This document shows positions 1 through 6,722 of a stretch of 12,437 nt of DNA, piece after piece. The DNA is from Frankiales bacterium (GTDB taxonomy: Bacteria; Actinomycetota; Actinomycetes; Mycobacteriales; SCTD01): contig JAODNS010000262.1 in NCBI GenBank assembly GCA_025465145.1, positions 1 to 12,437 of the forward strand. Direction: 5' to 3'. Under the pieces are notes generated by a model. That model saw nothing but the letters and a program-made list of their open reading frames with translations, was not told the DNA's origin and ran no database searches. Position 1 is the first letter of the stretch; every line of letters starts with the position of its first letter. The translations under genes were made by a program, and so were the position numbers.

Positions 1-8
1 CGCTCTAT

Positions 9-25
9 GGCCCCCCGTTGGGGCC
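9..25. terminator. GC-rich hairpin, possible terminator
   Basis: GGCCCC (9-14) and GGGGCC (20-25) form a perfect 6-bp all-GC stem around a 5-nt loop. There is no T-tract on either side, which is common for actinobacterial terminators. It lies about 150 nt beyond the stop of the methyltransferase, so it could end that transcript or belong to an unseen gene to the left. Confidence 0.3.
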
Positions 26-31
26 GATGCG

Positions 32-66
32 CTGAGGTTGCCGTCGCGACGGCCTGGCCACCTCAG
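32..66. repeat. Nested inverted repeat with 14-nt perfect palindrome core
   Basis: CTGAGGT (32-38) pairs with ACCTCAG (60-66). Inside lies the perfect palindrome GCCGTCGCGACGGC (40-53), with 1 unpaired nt on the left arm and 6 on the right. As RNA it would fold into a long imperfect hairpin; as DNA the core could be a dimeric operator. Its position after the methyltransferase stop favours a terminator, but the sequence does not decide between these. Confidence 0.4.
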
Positions 67-172
67 GAGAACGGTCCGCCCTGGCGGAACGAACGGTCAG
101 ACCGCGGTAGGCCAGACGGACTACATCCGGAGGCGTCAACGGCGTCGACCGATGCCGACCTGCAGAACCGGT

Positions 173-1372
173 CTACTCGCCCGGCGGTGTCAGGACCGCC
201 ACCAGCTCGACGTGCTCGGTCATCGGGAACAGGTCGAACGCGCGCAGCGAGGGCATCGTCCAGCCGGCGTCCAGGAACACCCGCAGGTCCCGCGCGAACG
301 ACGCCGGGTCGCAGGCGACGTAGGCAATCCGCGCAGGCGCCAACCCCACCAGCGCGCGCGACACCTCCAGCCCCGCCCCCGCCCGCGGCGGGTCCAGCAC
401 GACCAGATCAGGCCGGGGCAGCCGCGACACCAGCGCCGCGTCCACAGCGGCCGTGCGGATCCGCACGTTCGGCTGGTCGTGCGTGTTGCGCGCCGCGTCC
501 GCGCACGCCCGCGCGTCCGCCTCCACCGCGAGCACCGAGCGCACGCGCTCCCCAAGCAGCGACGCGAACAGCCCGACGCCGGCGTACAGGTCCACGGCCG
601 TGTCCTCCGGACCAGGCGCGAGCCCGTCCAGGACAGCCGAAGCGAGCGTCAAGGCCGCCCCAGGGTGCACCTGCCAGAACCCGCCGGCCGCCACCTCGAA
701 CGACCGCCCGAGGACGGAGTGCACCAGCCCGTGCGGCACGCGGCGCGGCCGGCCGTTCACGACCACGCCGGCCTCGACGTCAGGCAGGTCCTGCACCCGC
801 CCGTTCACCGACACGACCCGCTGCGCCCCCGCAGCCGCCACCTCGACGGAGGCAGCACCCGGCCACGGCAGCCGCTCCGCGCCGACCTCCTCCACCTCCG
901 AGGTCGCGATGAGGCAGAAGTCCACCGGCTCCAGCTCGTGCGACCGGTGCTTGTGCAGCCCCGCGCGGCCGTGCGCATCCACCGCGAACTGCACCCGCGT
1001 CCGCCAGCGCAGCCCGTCGACGTCGCCCGGCGCCGGCTCCACGAGCACATCGAGAGAGACCCCGGCCAGCCGCCGCAGCTGCTCCTCGACCAGAGACGCC
1101 TTCAGCAGCCGCTGGCGGTCCAACGCGACGTGCTGGAAGTCGCACCCCCCGCACCGCCCCGGCCGGGCGTACTCGCACGGCGGAGGAACCCGATCCGGCG
1201 ACGCCTCCAGCACCTCCACCGCGTCACCGCGCAGGAAGGACTTCGACTCGCTCGTCACCACCACACGCACGGTCTCGCCCGGGATCCCGTGCCGCACGAA
1301 CACGACCCGCCCGTCCTCGGCCCGCGCGACGCACGCACCGCCAGCAGCAACAGGTCCCAGGGTGAGAATCAC
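173..1372 (-). CDS. TRAM-domain, Fe-S class I SAM-dependent RNA (uracil-5-)methyltransferase, RlmD/TrmA family
   Basis: 399 aa. The family transfers a methyl group from S-adenosylmethionine to C5 of a uracil in tRNA or rRNA; the RNA target of this member is not known. Residues about 1-58 form a TRAM RNA-binding domain. Four cysteines, C66, C74, C77 (CGGC context) and C153, fit the [4Fe-4S] cluster of the RlmD branch. The methyltransferase half has DLYAGVGLFA (261-270), DPPRAG (327-332), the nucleophile C354 in ACDPASFARD, and the C-terminal MTEHVE with the likely general base E389. I chose GTG at 1372 because its stop/start GTGA overlap with the upstream permease is typical coupling, and the protein then begins at the TRAM domain. 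A longer frame running to 1699 lies over permease coding sequence. The gene is probably translated from the permease mRNA. Family assignment is secure; substrate is open. Confidence 0.92.
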   Translation of the reverse strand: MILTLGPVAAGGACVARAEDGRVVFVRHGIPGETVRVVVTSESKSFLRGDAVEVLEASPDRVPPPCEYARPGRCGGCDFQHVALDRQRLLKASLVEEQLRRLAGVSLDVLVEPAPGDVDGLRWRTRVQFAVDAHGRAGLHKHRSHELEPVDFCLIATSEVEEVGAERLPWPGAASVEVAAAGAQRVVSVNGRVQDLPDVEAGVVVNGRPRRVPHGLVHSVLGRSFEVAAGGFWQVHPGAALTLASAVLDGLAPGPEDTAVDLYAGVGLFASLLGERVRSVLAVEADARACADAARNTHDQPNVRIRTAAVDAALVSRLPRPDLVVLDPPRAGAGLEVSRALVGLAPARIAYVACDPASFARDLRVFLDAGWTMPSLRAFDLFPMTEHVELVAVLTPPGE

Positions 1373-3375
1373 GTGCCGGGCGGCCGGCGCACGTCGCCGG
1401 CCGTGATGCCCTCGTCGTCGTCGTCCTTGCGGCGGTCCGACGACTGCAGCTGGTACGGCACCGACGTCACCATCACCCCGGGCTGGAACAGCAGCCGGCC
1501 CTTGAGCCGCAGCGCGCTCTGGTTGTGCAGCAGCTGCTCCCACCAGTGGCCGACGACGTACTCGGGGATGAACACGGTCACCACGTCGCGCGGCGACTGC
1601 AGCCGGATGCTCCGCACGTAGTCGAGGATCGGCCGGGTGATCTCGCGGTACGGCGAGTCGATCGTCGTCAGCGGCACCGGCAGCCCGCGCCGGTCCCACT
1701 CCTCCTGCAGCGCCCGCGCGTCGTCGGCGTCCACCGACACCGTCAGCGCGGTCAGGTCGTGCGGGCGCGTCGCCCGCGCGTACGCCAGCGCACGTAGCGT
1801 CGGCGAGTGGATCTTCGACACCAGGACGATCGCGTGGTTGCGCGACGGCTGCGCCACCATCTCGTCGTCCGGCGCCAGCTCCACACGTACCCGGTCGTAG
1901 TGGCTGCGGATGCCGCGCATCAGGACGTACAGCGCGCCCATGGCGAGCAGCGCGATGTACGCCCCGCGCGTGAACTTCGTGATGAGCACGATGACCAGGA
2001 CCGTGCCGGTCATGACCAGCCCGAAGCCGTTGATGACCCGGGCTCGGATCATCCGACCGCGCCGAGCCGGATCGGTCTCATCGCGCAGCAGTCGGGTCCA
2101 GTGCCGGACCATCCCGGTCTGGCTGAGGGTGAACGAGATGAAGACGCCCACGATGTAGAGCTGGATCAGGCGGGTGACCTCGGCGTTGAACGCCAGGATC
2201 AGCAGCATCGCGAAGACCGCCAGCAGCACGATGCCGTTGCTGTACGCCAGCCGGTCGCCGCGGGTGTGCAGCTGGCGCGGCAGGTACCCGTCCCTCGCCA
2301 GGATCGAGCCGAGCACCGGGAAGCCGTTGAAGGCGGTGTTGGCGGCCAGTACGAGGATCACGCCGGTGAACGCGACCGTCAGGTAGAACGCCGGCGGGAA
2401 GCCGCTGTAGACCGCCTTCGCCAGCTGGCTGATGACCGTCTGCTGCGTGTAGTCGTCACCCACGGGCACGCCGTTGCGCAGCAGCTGCGTCGCCGGGTCC
2501 TCGGCGAAGCGCAGGTGCGTCAGCCGGCCCAGCGTGATGATGCCCATCAGCATCGTCACGGCGATCGTGCCCATCAGCAGCAGCGTCGTCGCCGCGTTCT
2601 TCGACTTCGGCTTCTTGAAGGCGGGCACGCCGTTGCTGATCGCCTCCACGCCGGTGAGCGCCGCGCAGCCGGACGAGAAGGTGCGCAGCAGCAGGAACGC
2701 CGCACCCAGGCCGGCGAAGCCCTCCTCGAACCCCTCTTCCGGCTTGATGTCGAGCGACGCGCTCTCGACGAGCGGCAGGTCGCCGAACGCGTACCGGCCC
2801 AGCCCGTACAGCGTCATCCCGACGATCGCGAGCATGAAGCCGTACGTCGGGATCGCGAACGCAGCGCCCGACTCCTTGACGCCGCGCAGGTTGATGGCCA
2901 TCAGCAGCAGCACCAGGCCCATGGCGATCGCCGCCTCGTGGCCGCGGACGAAGCCCAGCGCGGAGCCGGCGTTCTGCACGCCGGACGAGATGGAGACGGC
3001 CACCGTCAGCACGTAGTCGACGAGCAGCGCCGCCGCGACGGTCAGACCGAACCGAGGACCGAGGTTCTCGTAGGCGACCTCGTAGTCGCCACCGCCGCTC
3101 GGGTACGCGTGCACGTTCTGCCGGTACGACGCGACCACCGTCAGCATGACCGCGACGACGACGAGGCCGATCTTCCAGGAGAAGCTGTACGCCGCCAGTC
3201 CGGCGATCGACAGCGTCAGGAAGATCTCGTCCGGGGCGTACGCCACCGACGACAGCGCATCGGACGCGAACACTGGCAGCGCGATCCGCTTGGGCAGCAG
3301 GGTCTCGCCGAGCCGGTCGCTGCGGAGGGCGCGTCCGATGAGCACCCTCTTGGTGAGGTCCCCCGCCTTGGACAC
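1369..3375 (-). CDS. APC-superfamily permease, KimA (YdaO)-like, probable potassium importer
   Basis: 668 aa: about 12 hydrophobic segments in residues 30-480, then a roughly 170-residue soluble C-terminal domain resembling the cytosolic domain of KimA. The N-terminal motif SDALSSVAYAPDE (38-50) and VDYVLTVAVSIS (119-130) are characteristic. D39, Y46, D120, Y121, T124 and S128 match, at a constant offset of 3, residues D36, Y43, D117, Y118, T121 and S125 that I recall lining the ion path in Bacillus subtilis KimA. That offset is my by-eye alignment. Databases usually call such proteins only APC or amino-acid permease. The divergent neighbours are two RCK/TrkA proteins, which supports a role in K+ homeostasis. 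GTG at 3375 is chosen because a TAGGGT hexamer sits exactly 6 nt upstream, predicting a leaderless mRNA. The stop overlaps the methyltransferase start (GTGA). Family confident; potassium as substrate is inference. Confidence 0.88.
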   Translation of the reverse strand: MSKAGDLTKRVLIGRALRSDRLGETLLPKRIALPVFASDALSSVAYAPDEIFLTLSIAGLAAYSFSWKIGLVVVAVMLTVVASYRQNVHAYPSGGGDYEVAYENLGPRFGLTVAAALLVDYVLTVAVSISSGVQNAGSALGFVRGHEAAIAMGLVLLLMAINLRGVKESGAAFAIPTYGFMLAIVGMTLYGLGRYAFGDLPLVESASLDIKPEEGFEEGFAGLGAAFLLLRTFSSGCAALTGVEAISNGVPAFKKPKSKNAATTLLLMGTIAVTMLMGIITLGRLTHLRFAEDPATQLLRNGVPVGDDYTQQTVISQLAKAVYSGFPPAFYLTVAFTGVILVLAANTAFNGFPVLGSILARDGYLPRQLHTRGDRLAYSNGIVLLAVFAMLLILAFNAEVTRLIQLYIVGVFISFTLSQTGMVRHWTRLLRDETDPARRGRMIRARVINGFGLVMTGTVLVIVLITKFTRGAYIALLAMGALYVLMRGIRSHYDRVRVELAPDDEMVAQPSRNHAIVLVSKIHSPTLRALAYARATRPHDLTALTVSVDADDARALQEEWDRRGLPVPLTTIDSPYREITRPILDYVRSIRLQSPRDVVTVFIPEYVVGHWWEQLLHNQSALRLKGRLLFQPGVMVTSVPYQLQSSDRRKDDDDEGITAGDVRRPPGT

Positions 3376-3381
3376 GGGGCA

Positions 3382-3387
3382 ACCCTA
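3382..3387 (-). promoter_or_regulatory. -10 hexamer TAGGGT for leaderless permease transcript
   Basis: On the minus strand TAGGGT (fits TAnnnT) is followed by exactly 6 nt and then the GTG start at 3375. This places the expected transcription start on the first base of the start codon. No Shine-Dalgarno sequence precedes this GTG. No clear -35 is seen. Confidence 0.5.
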
Positions 3388-3407
3388 GGTGGCCAGGTTC
3401 TCGCGTG

Positions 3408-3413
3408 TAGCGT
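3408..3413 (+). promoter_or_regulatory. Candidate -10 hexamer TAGCGT for the trkA pair
   Basis: TAGCGT lies 37 nt before the GTG of the first RCK gene, inside the 75-nt gap to the divergent permease. The surrounding 10-mer GTAGCGTCGC (3407-3416) recurs exactly in the dut/dehydrogenase divergent gap (7195-7204). No convincing -35 is visible, so this is a tentative call. Confidence 0.3.
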
Positions 3414-3435
3414 CGCCCACCGTTCCCGCTGACCG

Positions 3436-3442
3436 AGAAGGG
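3436..3442 (+). promoter_or_regulatory. Ribosome binding site deciding a GTG start
   Basis: AGAAGGG lies 8 nt before GTG 3451, a good Shine-Dalgarno match. It supports GTG 3451 as the true start of the first TrkA protein. Confidence 0.55.
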
Positions 3443-3450
3443 CCGTTGCC

Positions 3451-4119
3451 GTGCACGTGGTGATCATGGGCTGCGGCCGGGTCGGCTCGGCCCTCGCGCG
3501 CGGCCTCGAGAAGCTCGACCACTCCGTCGCCATCATCGACCGCGACCCCGGCGCATTCCGCCGGCTGGCCGCCGAGTTCAGCGGTACGAAGGTCACCGGC
3601 GTCGGCTTCGACCGCGACACCCTGCTCGAGGCCGGGATCGACCGCGCGGACGCCTTCGCCGCCGTCAGCAGCGGCGACAACAGCAACATCATCGCGGCGC
3701 GAGTCGCCCGCGAGACGTTCGGCATCGACAACGTCGTGGCCCGCATCTACGACGCGAACCGCGCCGCGGTGTACCAGAAGCTGGGCATCCCGACGGTCGC
3801 GACCGTGCGCTGGACCGCCGACCAGGTCATCCGCCGGCTGATCCCGGAGGGCGTGCTCAGCGAGTGGCGCGACCCCAGCGGCAAGGTCGTCCTCGCCGAG
3901 GTCGCCCTGAGCCCGGACTGGGTCGGCGAGCGCGTGACGCGGCTCGAGCAGGCGACGGGCGCGCGCGTGGCGCTGCTGACGCGGTTGGGCGACGGGATGC
4001 TGCCGCACGCGCAGACGCTGGTGCAGGAGGGCGACCTCGTGCACGTCGTGGTCGAGGCGGCCCGGCTGCCGGAGGTCACCGCGGTCTGCGCGAACCCGCC
4101 CGAGGAGAGCGAGGCCTGA
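3451..4119 (+). CDS. trkA: TrkA/RCK potassium-transport regulatory protein (first copy, CeoB-like)
   Basis: 222 aa. Residues 1-120 are a Rossmann-type TrkA_N (RCK) domain with GCGRVG (7-12) and acidic D30 at the end of the second strand, as expected for NAD(H) binding. Residues about 140-205 are a TrkA_C domain. Such proteins sit on the cytosolic face of K+ channels or transporters and gate them in response to nucleotides. GTG 3451 is chosen because of the AGAAGGG ribosome site. The stop TGA shares one base with the ATG of the second copy (TGATG), so the two are translationally coupled. No TrkH/KtrB-type channel gene is in the window; the divergent KimA-like permease is the obvious candidate partner, by inference. 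The same pair in Mycobacterium is named ceoB/ceoC. Confidence 0.92.
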   Translation: MHVVIMGCGRVGSALARGLEKLDHSVAIIDRDPGAFRRLAAEFSGTKVTGVGFDRDTLLEAGIDRADAFAAVSSGDNSNIIAARVARETFGIDNVVARIYDANRAAVYQKLGIPTVATVRWTADQVIRRLIPEGVLSEWRDPSGKVVLAEVALSPDWVGERVTRLEQATGARVALLTRLGDGMLPHAQTLVQEGDLVHVVVEAARLPEVTAVCANPPEESEA

Positions 4120-4775
4120 TGCGCGTCGCCATCGCCGGTGCCGGCAACGTGGGCCGGTCCATCGCCGGAGAGCTCCTCGGCAACGGGCACGAGGTGCTGC
4201 TCATCGAGCGCGAGTCGCGTGCGCTGAAGGTCGAGTCCGTACCCGGGGCCGAGTGGCTGCTCGCCGACGCCTGCGAGCTGGACACGCTCGTCGAGGCCCG
4301 GATCCAGACCTGCGACGTGATGGTCGCCGCGACCGGCGACGACAAGGTCAACCTGGTCGTCTCGCTGCTGGCCAAGACCGAGTTCGGCGTCGACCGCGTC
4401 GTCGCGCGCGTCAACCACCCGAAGAACGAGTGGCTGTTCAACGAGTCCTGGGGTGTGGACGTCTCCGTCTCCTCACCGCGCCTGCTCGCCGCCGTGGTGG
4501 AGGAGGCCGTTTCTGTCGGTGACCTCGTACGGCTGCTCACCCTCCGGCAGGGCGAAGCCAACCTGGTGGAGCTGACCCTCGCAGCCGACGCGCCGCTGGT
4601 CGGCAAGATGGTCGGCACCGTTCCGTGGCCGCAGGACGTCGCGCTGGTCGCGATCCTGCGCGAGGGGCGCGTCATCGTGCCGGCGCCGGACATCGCGCTG
4701 GAAGGCGGCGACGAGCTGCTGCTGGTCGCGACCACCGACGTCGAGACGGAGCTGCACGGCCTGCTCAGCGGCTGA
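4119..4775 (+). CDS. trkA: TrkA/RCK potassium-transport regulatory protein (second copy, CeoC-like)
   Basis: 218 aa. The same two-domain layout: TrkA_N with GAGNVG (7-12) and E30 at the second-strand tip, and TrkA_C in about residues 135-215. D30 in the first copy versus E30 here suggests the two bind related but perhaps differently preferred dinucleotides. ATG 4119 overlaps the upstream stop by one base, and GAGGAGAGCGAGG just upstream supplies ribosome-binding sequence. E. coli TrkA carries two N/C repeats in one chain; here two half-size proteins could form the equivalent hetero-assembly, which is inference. The gene is followed by a gap with three hairpins and then convergent genes, so it probably ends the operon. 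Confidence 0.92.
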   Translation: MRVAIAGAGNVGRSIAGELLGNGHEVLLIERESRALKVESVPGAEWLLADACELDTLVEARIQTCDVMVAATGDDKVNLVVSLLAKTEFGVDRVVARVNHPKNEWLFNESWGVDVSVSSPRLLAAVVEEAVSVGDLVRLLTLRQGEANLVELTLAADAPLVGKMVGTVPWPQDVALVAILREGRVIVPAPDIALEGGDELLLVATTDVETELHGLLSG

Positions 4776-4784
4776 TCGCCCGCT

Positions 4785-4798
4785 CGCCACGCCTGGCG
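4785..4798. terminator. Hairpin just after the second trkA, possible terminator
   Basis: CGCCA (4785-4789) and TGGCG (4794-4798) form a 5-bp stem with a 4-nt loop, starting 10 nt after the trkA stop. A longer alternative pairing, GCCCGC (4778-4783) with GCGGGC (4796-4801), overlaps it. There is no T-tract. Confidence 0.35.
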
Positions 4799-4815
4799 GG
4801 CACCGTGCGCGGACG

Positions 4816-4864
4816 TGTTGCCGGCTTGGCAACGCGCCGGTGGATGTTGCCGGTGTGGCAACGC
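4816..4864. repeat. Two tandem GTTGCC/GGCAAC hairpins, 29-bp period
   Basis: Copy 1 is GTTGCC (4817-4822), loop GGCTT, GGCAAC (4828-4833). Copy 2 is GTTGCC (4846-4851), loop GGTGT, GGCAAC (4857-4862). The 20-nt units starting at 4816 and 4845 agree at 18 positions and differ only inside the loop, so the stems are conserved. They fill the gap between convergent genes and could act as a bidirectional terminator or be a small REP-like element. Confidence 0.6.
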
Positions 4865-4892
4865 TGCCCGAGCACCAACCTTGCCTGCCGGC

Positions 4893-5570
4893 TCAGGCCG
4901 CCGCGGACTCCTCGGCGATCCGGTGCGAGCGCCGGACGTAGCCGACCGTCAGCGCCACCGCGCCGATCGTCAGCGGCCAGCCGAGCGCGAGCTTGCTGAG
5001 GGCCAGCAGGTCCGGCCGGTCGGCGTTGTAGAACAGCGTCTGCACGACGCCGCGCAGCGCGAACACCAGCGCCCAGCCGATGGTCGCCACGGTGAAGACC
5101 CGGCGCAGCCGCGGGACCGTACGCCAGGTGTCGCCGAGCCCGTCGACGGCCGCGTAGATGGCCCCGACGAGCGGCCGGCCGACCAGCGCCGAGCCGAGGA
5201 AGAAGGCGGCGTAGCCGGCGTTGATGTAGATCCCCGGCTTGAAGAAGTCGCGTGCCTCGCCGGACCGCGCCGCGAAGAAGACCGCGAGGCCGAGCCCGAG
5301 GAAGCCGGACACCGCCTGCTGCACGGTCTCCTTGCGCACCAGGCGGAGCACGACGATCGCCACGCCGCTGAGGACCGCGGCGGCAATGGCCGCGCGCAGC
5401 GCCGTCGAACGCGACGCGGCGATGTCGACGAGCGCGTTGACCATGACGAACACGACCGCGGGCAGGCCGCTGTCGACCAGACCGCGCTTGCCGCCGAGCT
5501 GCTCGACGAGAGCGGGGCCGAGCGGCTTCTCGCCGGAGACGGTCTCGGGCTCCGTCTCAGGCACCGGCAC
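4893..5570 (-). CDS. DUF3159 multi-pass membrane protein
   Basis: 225 aa, function unknown. A short polar N-terminus (1-30) is followed by about six hydrophobic segments (roughly 36-52, 60-77, 88-101, 113-131, 159-180, 196-212) and a short charged C-terminus. Gene order next to OB-fold, DUF3710 and dut genes is that of the DUF3159 family in actinobacteria (Rv2693c position). GTG 5570 is taken as start, overlapping the OB-fold stop by 14 nt; a second in-frame GTG at 5564 is equally possible. The overlap implies cotranscription and coupled translation with the OB-fold gene. It converges on the trkA operon. Family call is from order and sequence character together; no activity is claimed. Confidence 0.82.
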   Translation of the reverse strand: MPVPETEPETVSGEKPLGPALVEQLGGKRGLVDSGLPAVVFVMVNALVDIAASRSTALRAAIAAAVLSGVAIVVLRLVRKETVQQAVSGFLGLGLAVFFAARSGEARDFFKPGIYINAGYAAFFLGSALVGRPLVGAIYAAVDGLGDTWRTVPRLRRVFTVATIGWALVFALRGVVQTLFYNADRPDLLALSKLALGWPLTIGAVALTVGYVRRSHRIAEESAAA

Positions 5571-5940
5571 GCAGCTCGTACGACGGGTTGTAGATGGTCG
5601 GCCGACCGTCGTGCTTGGTCAGCCGACCACGGGCGACGAGGGCGCGCCCGGGCTCGATGCCGCGGATCCGCCTACGCCCCAGCCAGATCAGCGTGACCGT
5701 GCCGGTGCCGTCGTACATCTCGGCCTCGAGCGTCGGCACGCCGGCCCGCGGCCGCAGGACGACGACGCGCAGTTGACCGGCGACGCAGACGGGCGCGCCG
5801 GCCGAGCACTGCGCCACGTGCGTCGCGCCGGCCGAGACCGCCTCGTCCTGCAGCGACTGCCCGTCGAGCTCCTGCTCGTCGGCCGTGAACCGCGACAGCG
5901 CGCGCCGGAAGCGGCCGGGCTCCTTCTCGACAGCGGTCAT
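5557..5940 (-). CDS. OB-fold nucleic-acid-binding domain protein
   Basis: 127 aa. Residues about 50-124 look like one OB fold. The chain of short beta strands (GQLRVVVLRP, LEAEMYDGTGTVTLIWLG, IEPGRALVARGRL) ends in the conserved tail TIYNPSYEL. The N-terminal 45 residues are charged and helical. It matches the OB-fold protein that follows DUF3710 in actinobacterial genomes. Its ligand is unknown; single-stranded DNA or RNA binding is only the general property of the fold. ATG 5940 is preferred because a TACGCT hexamer lies exactly 6 nt upstream and no Shine-Dalgarno is visible, suggesting an internal leaderless start in addition to read-through from dut. Confidence 0.85.
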   Translation of the reverse strand: MTAVEKEPGRFRRALSRFTADEQELDGQSLQDEAVSAGATHVAQCSAGAPVCVAGQLRVVVLRPRAGVPTLEAEMYDGTGTVTLIWLGRRRIRGIEPGRALVARGRLTKHDGRPTIYNPSYELRAGA

Positions 5941-5946
5941 CCGACC

Positions 5947-5952
5947 AGCGTA
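5947..5952 (-). promoter_or_regulatory. -10 hexamer TACGCT for leaderless OB-fold transcript
   Basis: On the minus strand TACGCT (TAnnnT) is followed by 6 nt and then ATG 5940, the spacing expected when transcription begins on the A of the start codon. It lies in the 20-nt gap after the DUF3710 stop. Confidence 0.45.
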
Positions 5953-5960
5953 CGACCGGC

Positions 5961-6719
5961 TCAGCGGGTCTCGGTGATCTCGGGGCCGCGCTCGGGCATG
6001 TCCAGCCCGGCCTGCTCGGTGGCGGCAGCCTCGGCCGCCTCCGTCACGTCGGAGGGCAGCCGCAGCGGCAGCGGGTCGCGCACCGCCATGGCCTCGTTCC
6101 CGCGCACGACGACGACGTCGCGCAGCACCTGCTCCAGCCCGGCAGCGGCCGCGGGGTCACTGGCTGCAGGCCCGGCCAGGAGCGCCCGCAGGAACCAGCG
6201 CGGCCCGTCGACGCCGAGGAAGCGGGCCGCCGTCAGCAGCACGCCCTCCCCCGGCACCTCGGCCGGGACCTGCGCGTGCAGCTCGGTGCCGTACGGGCCC
6301 TCGGCCTCCTGAGCCGAGCCGCCACCGCCGTTCAGCGCGTCGGCAATCTCGGCCCGCACCTCACCCCAGATGCCGGAGCGACGCGGCGCGGCGAAGGCGT
6401 TGACCTGCATCGTGGACTCGCCCTGCACGAGCGTCGCGGCCACGACCTCGCCCTCAGGGCTGACGTCGACGCGCACCTCGGTGCCCTCCGGCACCGGCAC
6501 GAGCAGCCCGCCCAGATCGATGCGCTGGACGTCGTCCTCGGGCGCGTCCTCGCTGTCCCACGGGCCCTGCGGCCGGCCGACCTCCGTCGCGGCCCCGTCG
6601 TCCGGCTCAGTGTCGAGCTGCGCGTCGATGATCGCCAGCAGCTCCGCGTCCTCGAGCGCCTGGTCCTCGGGGTCGAGGGCGTAGTCCTCCAGGTCGTCCT
6701 TCTTCTTGCGTCCGAACAC
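5961..6719 (-). CDS. DUF3710 protein
   Basis: 252 aa, soluble, function unknown. It opens with a basic MFGRKKK tag, then a long acidic low-complexity stretch (8-66), then the conserved domain from about residue 67, including IDLGGLLVPVPEG, GESTMQVNAFAAPRRSGIW (100-118), EGPYGTELHAQVP and FLGVDGPRWFLRALLAG (167-183). This order and spacing is that of the actinobacterial DUF3710 family encoded beside dut (Rv2696c position). GTG 6719 starts 3 nt after the dut stop, so it is almost certainly in the dut operon. The Ala/Glu-rich tail (residues about 218-252) is probably disordered. Confidence 0.87.
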   Translation of the reverse strand: MFGRKKKDDLEDYALDPEDQALEDAELLAIIDAQLDTEPDDGAATEVGRPQGPWDSEDAPEDDVQRIDLGGLLVPVPEGTEVRVDVSPEGEVVAATLVQGESTMQVNAFAAPRRSGIWGEVRAEIADALNGGGGSAQEAEGPYGTELHAQVPAEVPGEGVLLTAARFLGVDGPRWFLRALLAGPAASDPAAAAGLEQVLRDVVVVRGNEAMAVRDPLPLRLPSDVTEAAEAAATEQAGLDMPERGPEITETR

Positions 6720-6722
6720 GTC

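Larger units (their letters stand above)
1..172. other. Gene-free end of window with several inverted repeats
   Basis: No credible gene is visible here; reading frames crossing it are shadows of the methyltransferase on the opposite strand. It lies downstream of the minus-strand methyltransferase. It contains a GC hairpin (9-25), a nested palindrome (32-66), a short hairpin TCCGC/GCGGA (75-79 with 84-88), a small inverted repeat CGGTC-A-GACCG (94-104), and an 8-nt direct repeat GAACGGTC at 69-76 and 91-98. It could hold the terminator of the methyltransferase operon and the upstream region of a gene left of the window. Confidence 0.5.

Noticed and set aside
173..1699. Extended version of the methyltransferase starting within the permease gene
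   Set aside because: The extra 109 residues are Ala/Arg/Pro-rich and lie over permease coding sequence. The GTGA overlap and the TRAM domain start favour GTG 1372.
1795..1803. GTAGCGTCG match inside the permease gene as a promoter
   Set aside because: It lies mid-gene with no start codon at a suitable distance on the plus strand; treated as chance.
1807..3432. Long plus-strand frame (541 codons) opposite the permease
   Set aside because: The product is Arg/Gln/His/Asp-rich without any fold-like pattern, while the opposite strand encodes a clear membrane transporter.
3376..3450. ydaO-type c-di-AMP riboswitch ahead of the KimA-like permease
   Set aside because: The gap is only 75 nt and the permease transcript appears leaderless, so there is no room for the riboswitch and no matching conserved elements were seen.
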